Origin: Betaproteobacteria bacterium
GTDB taxonomy: Bacteria; Pseudomonadota; Gammaproteobacteria; Burkholderiales; Rhodocyclaceae
Reading direction: 5' to 3'
Assembly (NCBI GenBank): GCA_016703785.1
Contig: JADJBM010000032.1
Coordinates: forward strand, 372,001 to 436,000
DNA: 64,000 nt
Part shown: positions 10,500 to 17,902 of the stretch, in pieces
Position numbering within the stretch: position 1 is the first letter of the stretch
Layout of the letters: every line of letters starts with the position of its first letter
Translations under genes and position numbers: made by a program
Notes under the pieces: generated by a model
What the model saw: only the letters and a program-made list of their open reading frames with translations
Database searches by the model: none
What the model was told of the DNA's origin: nothing

Positions 10500-12299
10500 G
10501 CAGGTTTCCCAACATGGCCGAGGTGGCGCGCGACCGACTGACACGGTTTGCCGACAGGACCTACCTGATCCTGCCCGACGGCGACCGTCGCTACAGCTAT
10601 GCCGAGTTCGGCGAGCTGGTGCGCCGCGCCGCCGGTCTGCTGGCGGAGTCCGGGCTGTCGGCCGGCGACCATGCCGTCATGGCACTGAAGAATTCGCCCG
10701 AGAACATGGCGCTATTCCTGGCCGCGCTGGGCTCGGGTGTGCGCCTGTTACTGATGGGTCCGGACTACAGCGCAAGCGAGCTGGAAGGCGCCATCGAAGG
10801 GCTTCCGGCGAAGGTGATGTTCATCGATCCCGGTGCGACAGTCGAAGGACGCTTGCCGGCGGGTGGCCGGCTTACGCCGGTGGCCGTCGCCGAAGACTTC
10901 GTCTGCAGCGCCGAGCGCGATCCGTTCCGCTGCGGCGGCCGGTATCTCCGCAGACGACCCTGCCTACATCATGTGCTCCTCCGGCTCGACGGGCCGACCC
11001 AAGCGCATCTGCACTTCCCATCGCAACATGCTGGCCGAGCTGGAGGCGATGGTCACCGCCTACGGCCTTGGCGGGGAAGACCGGCACCTCTGTGTGCTGC
11101 CGCTGTTCCACGCCTCGGGCATGTACCGCAACGTGTTGATGCCCTTCTGGCAGGGTGGCTCGACGGTGCTTTGTGAAGCCTTCGAGCAGGAGACCTTCTG
11201 GCCGCTTGTGTCGCGCCACGAAGTGAATTTCGTGCAGGTGGTGCCAAGCATACTTGCCGTGCTGGCCGACCAGGAGGACGGCCCCGACGCGCAGGTGCAC
11301 CGGTCGCTGAAATACATCGGCACGGCGTCCGCGCCGCTTTCGCCCAGGCTGCTGGAGCGTTTCGAGGCGCGCTTCGGCATTCCCATCGTGCAGGGCTTCG
11401 GCTTGACCGAGCTGACCTGCGGCATCACCCTGAACGAAACCGACCCGGCCAGGCGCAAGGTGGAATCGGTGGGTCGGCCGCTGGCGGTCAACGAGGTGCG
11501 CATCATGGACGAGGCGGGCCGCTTCCTGCTTCCGGGGGAGGAGGGCGAAGTGGTCATACGCGGCGACAACGTCATGCTCGGCTACCTTGGCTCCGACGGG
11601 CGCCCGGCTTCGCCATGGAACGACGGCTGGTTCCACACCAGCGACCTGGGCCACCTGGATGCCGACGGCTTCGTTTACCTGACCGGTCGCAGGAGCGACA
11701 TCATCAACCGCGGTGGCCACAAGATCTCGCCGGTGGAGGTCGAGAAGGTGCTGATGCAGCACCCGGCAGTGAAGGACGTCGTGGTGATCGGCCTGCCGCA
11801 CGAAATACTGGGCGAGGATGCCGTCGCCTGCGTCGTGAGGAATACCGGCACGGAGCTCGTAGGTACCGAGCTGCTGCATTTCGCCCAGGAAAGGCTGCCC
11901 GCCTTCAAGGTGCCGACCTCCTTCCACTTTCTCGACAAGCTGCCGCGCACCGGCCCCGGCAAGATCAACCGCCGCGCATTCGCCGCGGCGATGGCGTTGG
12001 AAATCGCGACTGAAGACGCCGCCGCAGATGTGCCGGTCAATTCGCATCTGACCGGGAAGGAACTGACGCAACGCGTGCGCGAGATCGTCGCCGAGGTGTT
12101 CAGCCTGCCCGTAGACAAGGTGACGGACGAGCTGGGACCGCACAAGCTGCGCGCCTGGGATTCGCTCGGACAGATTCGCCTCGTGCTGGCGCTGGAGGAC
12201 GGCTTTTCCTTCAGGCATGATCCGCGCGAGGCGAATGCCGTGAGAAACGTCGGCGAGCTGATCGCCATGGTGGCGCACCGGATGGGACAGCAGGGATGA
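10493..12299 (+). CDS. Acyl-AMP ligase fused to a C-terminal acyl carrier domain (one frame break)
   Basis: About 600 residues once a reading-frame change near 10930 is bridged. The N-terminal part (10493-10930) and the larger part (10930-12299) lie in different frames but are complementary pieces of one adenylate-forming enzyme. Seen: the ATP loop Y-I-M-C-S-S-G-S-T-G-R-P-K, then G-F-G-L-T-E-L-T-C-G, G-W-F-H-T-S-D-L-G, G-R-R-S-D-I-I-N-R-G-G-H-K-I-S and the late lysine in T-G-P-G-K-I-N-R-R. The last 80 residues resemble a phosphopantetheine carrier domain, with the candidate attachment serine in A-W-D-S-L-G-Q-I. The predicted job is to activate a carboxylic acid and load it on its own carrier for transfer to an amino sugar. 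The frame change is probably a sequencing indel. Confidence 0.8.
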
Positions 12300-13177
12300 T
12301 CAGGATCATTCCCAGGCTCGATATCAAGGGCCCGAATGTTGTCAAGGGCGTGAACCTCGAGGGCATGCGCGTCGTCGGGCGCCCGGAGCTTTTTGCCCCT
12401 CATTACTATGCCGAAGGGGCAGACGAGTTGTTGTTCATGGATACGGTCGCTTCGCTCTATGGGCGGAACACTCTTGAGGAAATCGTGAATCGCACGGCGG
12501 AACGCATGTTCGTGCCGCTCACTGTAGGCGGTGGCATCCGCTCGGTGCAGGACATCCGGGGTGTGTTGCGTGCTGGCGCCGACAAGGTGGCCATGAATAC
12601 TGCCGCCATTGCGAATCCGCGTCTCATTGTTGAGGGCGCGGCTCATTTCGGTTCGCAGTGCATTGTGCTCTCCATCGAAGCCCGGCGCCTGCCTGACGGC
12701 CGCTACGAGTGTCTGACCGACGGCGGGCGCGAGCGCACAGGCAAGGATGCCATTGAGTGGGCGGAGGAAGCGGCTGGCCTTGGGGCTGGCGAGATACTGG
12801 TTACTTCAGTTGACAATGAAGGGACTGGGCGCGGTTTCGACCTTGAATTGACGCGATTGATTTCCGAGCGTGTCGGCGTGCCTGTCATTGCCTCGGGCGG
12901 GGCGGGCTGCGCCGAGCATGTCCGCGACGCCGTGCTGACCGGCAAGGCCGACGCGGTGTGCGTCGCCTCGATCCTTCACTACGGCTGCCTGGAGAGCATG
13001 GAAAATGTTGCCTATGCCGAGGAAGGCAACACCGATTTCCTCAAGAAAAAAATCCCTGTGTCCAGCCGCTCCGCGCACAACCGGCGCGGCATCCGGCCGG
13101 TCGGGCTGGCGGAGCTCAAGCACAGCCTCGCCGGCTGGGGCTTCGAAGTACGCAGCACGACGCGGGAGGCAACGTGA
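12296..13177 (+). CDS. hisF: HisF-like cyclase subunit of a sugar amidotransferase system (WbuZ type)
   Basis: A 293-residue TIM-barrel homologue of imidazole glycerol phosphate synthase subunit HisF. Seen: R-I-I-P-R-L-D-I-K-G, with Asp at the usual first catalytic position, the phosphate-binding loops G-G-G-I-R-S and S-G-G-A-G, and D-N-E-G-T-G-R-G-F-D. Two facts argue against histidine synthesis: it sits with an N-acetyl-sugar amidotransferase gene, and the strand that normally reads A-I-D-A-K has S-I-E-A-R, with Glu for the second catalytic Asp. It is longer than HisF (about 255) by a C-terminal extension. The expected role is ammonia channelling together with HisH to convert an N-acetyl into an acetamidino group. 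It overlaps the ligase gene by four bases. Confidence 0.85.
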   Translation: MIRIIPRLDIKGPNVVKGVNLEGMRVVGRPELFAPHYYAEGADELLFMDTVASLYGRNTLEEIVNRTAERMFVPLTVGGGIRSVQDIRGVLRAGADKVAMNTAAIANPRLIVEGAAHFGSQCIVLSIEARRLPDGRYECLTDGGRERTGKDAIEWAEEAAGLGAGEILVTSVDNEGTGRGFDLELTRLISERVGVPVIASGGAGCAEHVRDAVLTGKADAVCVASILHYGCLESMENVAYAEEGNTDFLKKKIPVSSRSAHNRRGIRPVGLAELKHSLAGWGFEVRSTTREAT

Positions 13178-13292
13178 CAGCCTATCCCCCAGCCCCTTTC
13201 CCCCGGAAAGGGGTGACGTTGGTTCAGCCGCGAACAGCGCGGCTTCCGGTAATTGAATGGTTGCCTCCTTGGGGCGGCCCGGCGGAGGCAAC
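13178..13292 (+). repeat. Intergenic inverted repeats between the hisF-like and hisH-like genes, one covering the hisH ribosome site
   Basis: Two hairpins lie in this 115-base gap. CCCCTTTC (13193-13200) pairs with GAAAGGGG (13206-13213). GTTGCCTCC (13260-13268) pairs with GGAGGCAAC (13284-13292), which contains the GGAGG of the hisH gene and ends at its ATG. A second copy of GGAGGCAAC occurs at the end of the hisF-like gene (13165-13173), so the GTTGCCTCC arm has two possible partners. The element resembles GC-rich palindromic intergenic repeats of betaproteobacteria. It may be an inserted repeat or a translational control device. Confidence 0.5.
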
Positions 13293-13925
13293 ATGAAGTC
13301 CGTGCTCATCGTCGATTACGGTTTGGGCAATCTGGGCAGCGTGGCGAGGGCCGTGCGCTTCCTTGGGGCTGAGCCGGTGATTTCTGGCGATCCTGCCCTG
13401 TTGCTGGGAGCAGAGCGCGTCATCCTTCCTGGCGTGGGCGCATTCGGTGTCGCCATGGAGAATCTTAAGCGCCTCGATTTGGTCGCGCCTCTGAAGCAGT
13501 ATGCAGCCTCCGGCCGGCCCCTGCTCGGCATCTGCCTCGGCATGCAGCTGTTCATGGAGGAAAGCACGGAGGGCGACCTGCATGCCGGCCTCGGACTGAT
13601 TCCCGGCCGGGTGGTCAGGCTGCAGGAGGCAAGGGAACACGGGATCAAGGTGCCCCATATTGGCTGGAGCGGCCTGGAGCCAAACGGACGCGACTGGTCG
13701 GGCACCGTGCTGGACGGCCTACATTCCGGCGATGCGCTGTATTTCGTGCATTCCTACCATGTCCAGCCGCATAACCAGGACGAGGTGCTGGCCTGCACGA
13801 CCTATGGTGATGCGCGCTTCTGCTCGGTCATCGCGCGCGGCGCGGTGGTCGGCTGCCAGGCGCACCCGGAGAAGAGTGGTCATTCTGGTCTGAAATTGCT
13901 AAAAAGTTTTCTTCGATTTTGTTGA
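13293..13925 (+). CDS. hisH: HisH-like glutaminase subunit of a sugar amidotransferase system (WbuY type)
   Basis: A 210-residue class I glutamine amidotransferase domain that hydrolyses glutamine to release ammonia. Seen: V-D-Y-G-L-G-N-L at the start, G-V-G-A-F, the nucleophile cysteine in G-I-C-L-G-M-Q-L-F, and the His-Pro-Glu of the catalytic triad in C-Q-A-H-P-E-K-S, so the glutaminase is predicted active. It lies directly after the HisF-like subunit and before the N-acetyl-sugar amidotransferase. The ATG at 13293 is preceded by a perfect GGAGG that can be sequestered in a hairpin. The 3' end from about 13880 becomes AT-rich, as does the next gene. Confidence 0.88.
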   Translation: MKSVLIVDYGLGNLGSVARAVRFLGAEPVISGDPALLLGAERVILPGVGAFGVAMENLKRLDLVAPLKQYAASGRPLLGICLGMQLFMEESTEGDLHAGLGLIPGRVVRLQEAREHGIKVPHIGWSGLEPNGRDWSGTVLDGLHSGDALYFVHSYHVQPHNQDEVLACTTYGDARFCSVIARGAVVGCQAHPEKSGHSGLKLLKSFLRFC

Positions 13926-13944
13926 GATTGCAGGAGAGAAAGAT

Positions 13945-15132
13945 ATGTCGGATTTTCAGCGCGGGAATCTGGATCGTCAATTTCTGTCGCTTCCAGAGGA
14001 AGTCAAATTTTGCAAGAAGTGCGTCATCTCGAACCAACGGCCCCGCATCGTCTTCGACGAAGAAGGCGTCTGCAGCGCTTGCCACAACGCGGATTACAAG
14101 GAACGCGTCGACTGGAAAGCGCGAACACGAGCTCGAACAGCTGCTCGACAAGTATCGCCGCAACGACGGCTACTGGGACGTGCTGGTGCCGGCAAGCGGC
14201 GGCAAGGACTCGGGCTTTGTCGCCCACGAGCTGAAGCACAAGTGGGGCATGAACCCGCTGACGGTGACGTGGACGCCGTTGCTATATACGGACATTGGAA
14301 GGGCCAATTGGCAGGGCTTCGTCGATTCCGGCTTTACAAACATGTTCGCTGCACCGAATGGAAATTTGCAAAGAAAGATGGCTCGGCTCTGCTTCGAGGA
14401 ACTGGGCGATGCTTTCCACGCGTTTCTTCTGGGGCAGGTGCATTATCCGATCTGGATCGCCCTCAAGTTCGGCATACCGCTGGTGTTCTACGGGAGAATG
14501 GCAACGTAGAGAATGCGGGCGATCCGAATCGCGGATAAGCCTTACTTGGCTCCGGAGGAGTGGAACACCCGCATCTTGAAAGGCTGCTCCTTCGACGAGC
14601 TGATGGATTATGGTATTGGTAGCAAAGATTATTTTCCGAAAGCGATTTTCAGAAATCTGACCTTATTTTCTACGGTGCGCCGCCACTAGACCAGATCCAA
14701 CGTGCCGGCATCCGCAAGTACTACTACTCCTACTACCACAAGTGGATTCCGCAGGAGAACTACTACTACGCCGCAGAGCACACCGGCCTCAAGCCGAACC
14801 CAGAGCGCTCCGAGGGCACCTATTCTAAGTACGCCAGCCTCGACGATAAGCTGGATGGTATGCACCACTACCTGGGGTTCATCAAGTTTGGTTTTGGTCG
14901 GGCTACACAGGATGCTGCGCACGAGGTCCGCGACGGACACATTACTCGAGAAGAGGGCGTAGCTTTGGTGCGTCGATACGATGGCGAGTTTCCGAGTAAA
15001 TACTTCCAGGAATTTCTGGATTACTTAGATATCTCTGAAGAACACTTCTGGAAGGTGGTTGATACGTGGCGCCGTCCGAGCATCTGGACGAAACAGGATG
15101 GCGAGTGGGTGCTGCGCCACCGGGTGGAGTGA
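13945..15132 (+). CDS. N-acetyl sugar amidotransferase (PseA/WbpG type), broken into four or more frames
   Basis: About 390 residues when pieced together. It is the amide-group transferase that, with the HisF/HisH pair, turns a sugar N-acetyl group into acetamidino. Pieces: 13945-14110 with F-C-K-K-C-V-I-S-N-Q-R-P and C-S-A-C-H-N-A (zinc-type Cys pairs); 14120-14500 with V-P-A-S-G-G-K-D-S, the PP-loop ATP site; 14500-14650; and 14650-15132 with Y-Y-S-Y-Y-H-K-W ending W-V-L-R-H-R-V-E. The expected V-F-Y-G-E-N-G is restored by adding one G near 14492, and F-P-K-S-D-F by adding one A at the AAA of 14638. Both are homopolymer losses, so sequencing error is the likely cause. An AGGAGA site precedes the ATG at 13945. 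Confidence 0.8.
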
Positions 15133-15136
15133 GGCG

Positions 15137-16197
15137 ATGCGCAATCTGCGACTTGGCGAACGGGAAGTAGGCCCGGAGCAGCCCTGCCTGGTCATCGCCG
15201 AAGCCGGCGTGAACCACAATGGCAGCCTGGAGATGGCGCTGCGGCTGGTGGATGCAGCGGCCGAGGCCGGTGCCGACGTGGTCAAGTTCCAAACCTTCAA
15301 GCGGAGCGCGTGGTGTCCCGCCGTGCCGCCAAGGCTGACTATCAGAAAACCGGCGAAGGTGACAGTCAAGGCATGCTTGAGATGCTCAAGCGCCTTGAGC
15401 TGTCTGACGACGACTTTCGCGCCATCGCCGAACATGCGCGCCGCCGCGGCATCATTTTCATGTCGAAGGGACATCGCGAGGACATCGACTTTCTCGTCAA
15501 GCTCGGCGTGCCGGCGCTCAAGATCGATTCCGCCGCCGTGGTCTACTACTCCCTGCTGCGCAAGGCGGCGGGCACGGGACTGCCAATAATCCTGTCCACG
15601 GGCGGCAGCAAGCTCGGCGAAGTGGAAAAGGCGCTCGACATCCTGGCCGAGCACGGCGACCCGCCGGTGGCGCTGCTTCATTGCACGACGGCCTATCCGG
15701 CGCCGCCCGACCAGATCAACCTGCGCGCCATGCTGACCCTCAAGGCGGCATTCGGACAGCCGGTTGGTTTCTCGGACCACTCCGAGGGCATCGAAATTCC
15801 GATTGCCGCTGCCGCGCTCGGCGCCTGTATCGTCGAGAAGCATTTCACCCTCGACCGGTCGCTGCCCGGGCCAGACCACAAGGCCTCGCTGGCGCCGCCG
15901 GAGCTGCGCCGGATGGTCGCCGGCATCCGCAGGGTGGAGCAGGCACTTGGCGAACCGCGCAAGCGCCCGACCGAACTGGAGCGCCGCAACATGCAGCTGA
16001 TGCGCCGCAGCCTCGTCGCCGAGCGCGACATCGCCGCCGGCGAGCGGCTGCAGGCCGACATGGTTGTCTTCAAGCGGCCCGGCACCGGCCTGGGCGAGGA
16101 CTTCCTCGATCTCGTCGTCGGGCGCGTGGCGGCCAAGCCCATCGCCACCGGCGATCCGATCACCTGGGACCGCATCGGAGGGTTCGCCGATGAGTAG
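15137..16197 (+). CDS. N-acetylneuraminate/legionaminate synthase family protein (NeuB/LegI), one frame break
   Basis: About 353 residues. It condenses phosphoenolpyruvate with an N-acylated mannosamine-type sugar to a nonulosonic acid. The N-terminal part (15137-15300) has I-A-E-A-G-V-N-H-N-G and V-K-F-Q-T-F-K; the remainder lies one frame away, and restoring a single base at about 15302 gives K-A-E-R-V-V-S. Later: H-C-T-T-A-Y-P-A-P, G-F-S-D-H-S-E-G, E-K-H-F-T-L-D-R and P-G-P-D-H-K-A-S, then a C-terminal SAF (antifreeze-like) domain at about 290-350. Two normally conserved stretches differ: M-S-K-G-H-R-E-D for the usual S-T-P-F-D region, and L-S-T-G-G-S for L-S-T-G-M-A. The substrate may therefore be unusual. 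Confidence 0.85.
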
Positions 16198-16724
16198 AAA
16201 ACGGGTTGTCATTCTGGGAAGCGGTGCGGCAGCGCGCATGGTCGGCGGTATGCTCAAGGCCGACGCCGGCGTCGAGTTGGTCGGTTTCACCGACGCGAAC
16301 CCGGCCCGGCATGGCCAGGCGCTGTGCGGGCTGCCGATTCTCGGCGCCGACGAGATTGATCCACCCGCATGCATTTCTCGCACCGGATGTGCAGCTCGGT
16401 TGCGGAATCATCCTGCTTCCAGGCGCTATTCTGATGGACAACCCCGTGATCGGTGATAATGTCTTCATCGGCCAGGCAGTGTCTATCGGTCACGACGTCG
16501 TGATTGGTAGGGATTGTCTCGTCGGTGGACGGGCGGCAATTGGTGCAGAGGTTGTCGTCGGCGAGGCGGCCCTGATTGGCTGGGCATCTATCGTTGGACC
16601 GCGTCACCGTGTCGGTACTGGAGCGGTGATTGCGTCGGGCGCCAACGTCATGTCGGACGTGCCCGAGAATGCCGTGGCGGCGGGCAACCCGGCCCGCGTC
16701 GTGCAGCTGCGGGAGGCGAGTTGA
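16190..16724 (+). CDS. NeuD-family sugar O/N-acyltransferase (one frame break)
   Basis: About 178 residues. The N-terminal Rossmann-like half (16190-16370, V-V-I-L-G-S-G-A-A-A-R-M and V-G-F-T-D-A-N-P) and the C-terminal hexapeptide beta-helix (16375-16724, I-L-M-D-N-P-V-I-G-D-N-V, I-G-H-D-V-V-I-G, P-E-N-A-V-A-A-G-N-P-A-R-V-V) are in different frames, with the join near 16370. NeuD/PglD proteins acetylate sialic acids or the 4-amino group of bacillosamine-type sugars. It starts inside the end of the synthase (8-base overlap) and overlaps the epimerase TTG start by four bases, so neuB-neuD-neuC is one translational unit. It is a candidate acyltransferase for the nonulosonate made here. Confidence 0.8.
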
Positions 16725-17896
16725 CGGCAAAGCGCAGCATCGCGGTGGCGACTGTTGGCCGCTCCGACTTCGGCCTTTACGAGCCCCTGCTCGAGCGCAT
16801 CGCGGCCGACCCGGCGCTGGCGCTGCGCCTGATGGTGTCGGGCGCGCATTTCGATCCGCGCTTCGGCCCGACCGTGCGCGAGATCGAGGCGGCCGGCTAT
16901 GCCTTCGAGCCCGGCCTGGCGATGCATCCGGAAAGCGACGATGCGGCGGGCGTCGCGCTGGCGCTCGGGCGGGGCGTGCAGGCCTTCGCACAGGCCTTCG
17001 GCGCGCGCCGGCCCGACCTGCTGATGCTGCTCGGCGACCGGAGCGAGATGCTGGCGCCGGCCCTGGCGGCGCTGCCTTTCAACATTCCGCAGGCCCATCT
17101 CTACGGCGGCAAGGTGACGGAGGGCGCCATCGACGAGCGCGTGCGCCATGCGCTGACCAAGATGAGCCACCTTCACTTCGTCTCCTGTCAGCCCTATGCC
17201 GAGCGCGTCCTGCAGATGGGTGAGGAGGGATGGCGAGTCTTCAATGTCGGGCTCGCCGGCTTGGACCGTATCCACAGCCATTCGCGCTCATCGCGAGAGG
17301 AGTTGTGTAGAGAGATGAATCTCAAGCCGGCACAGCCCTTCCTGCTCGTCACCTTTCATCCCGTCACGCTGGAGCCCGCCGGCCAGGACGTCCAGGTCGC
17401 CGCGCTGTTGCAGGCGCTCGAGCAATCCGGCTTCGCCGTCGTCGCCACTTATCCGAACGCCGACGCCGGCGGACTGCGCATTGCTGCGTCGCTGGAGGCA
17501 TTCGCCGCCCGCAATCCGCGCAGCGTAAGGCTGCTGCGTAACGCCGGCACCCGACTGTATTTCGACCTGCTGGCAACCGCCGCAGCCATGGTCGGCAACT
17601 CCTCCAGCGGCATCAGCGAGGCGCCCTCGTTCGAGCTGCCAGTAGTGAACATCGGTAGCCGCCAGGACGGCGCCATCAAGGCGGCCAATGTGATCGACGT
17701 CGGCTATGCGGCAGGGGACGTGCTGGAAGGCATCCGGCGCGCCACGGCGCCGGCGTTCCGCGCCGGTCTGCGTGGTCTGCGCAACCCTTATGGCACGGGC
17801 AATGCCAGCGAGCGCATCGCGGTGACCCTGCGCGACATCCCGCTCGACGATCACCTGCTGCGCAAGAAGTTCGTCGACCTGCCACAGGGGATGTGA
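16721..17896 (+). CDS. UDP-HexNAc 2-epimerase, hydrolysing (NeuC/LegG family)
   Basis: A 391-residue GT-B fold enzyme that releases UDP while epimerising C2, giving the free mannosamine-type precursor for the NeuB homologue. Seen: T-V-G-R-S-D-F-G-L-Y at the N-terminus, L-G-D-R-S-E-M-L, G-G-K-V-T-E-G-A-I-D-E, H-P-V-T-L-E, G-N-S-S-S-G-I-S-E-A and the G-S-R-Q-D-G loop. The TTG start at 16721 is selected because the family begins directly at this point and because it overlaps the NeuD stop (TTGA). The substrate in bacillosamine-based pathways would be UDP-diNAcBac, which the pglDEF genes at 54-58 kb could supply. In sialic acid pathways it would be UDP-GlcNAc. Confidence 0.88.
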   Translation: MTAKRSIAVATVGRSDFGLYEPLLERIAADPALALRLMVSGAHFDPRFGPTVREIEAAGYAFEPGLAMHPESDDAAGVALALGRGVQAFAQAFGARRPDLLMLLGDRSEMLAPALAALPFNIPQAHLYGGKVTEGAIDERVRHALTKMSHLHFVSCQPYAERVLQMGEEGWRVFNVGLAGLDRIHSHSRSSREELCREMNLKPAQPFLLVTFHPVTLEPAGQDVQVAALLQALEQSGFAVVATYPNADAGGLRIAASLEAFAARNPRSVRLLRNAGTRLYFDLLATAAAMVGNSSSGISEAPSFELPVVNIGSRQDGAIKAANVIDVGYAAGDVLEGIRRATAPAFRAGLRGLRNPYGTGNASERIAVTLRDIPLDDHLLRKKFVDLPQGM

Positions 17897-17902
17897 ACGG
17901 CC

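Noticed and set aside
10915..10945. Programmed frameshift in the acyl-AMP ligase
   Set aside because: No slippery heptamer or downstream structure is evident, and many unrelated genes in the window show similar breaks.
12296..13925. HisF/HisH as part of the histidine biosynthesis operon
   Set aside because: No other his genes are nearby, an amidotransferase of the sugar-amidination type follows, and the HisF-like protein has an altered catalytic strand.
15025..16383. Minus-strand open frame of about 450 codons over the NeuB region
   Set aside because: The plus strand has strong NeuB motifs and normal gene couplings; the minus frame is a shadow, lengthened by the GC bias at third codon positions.
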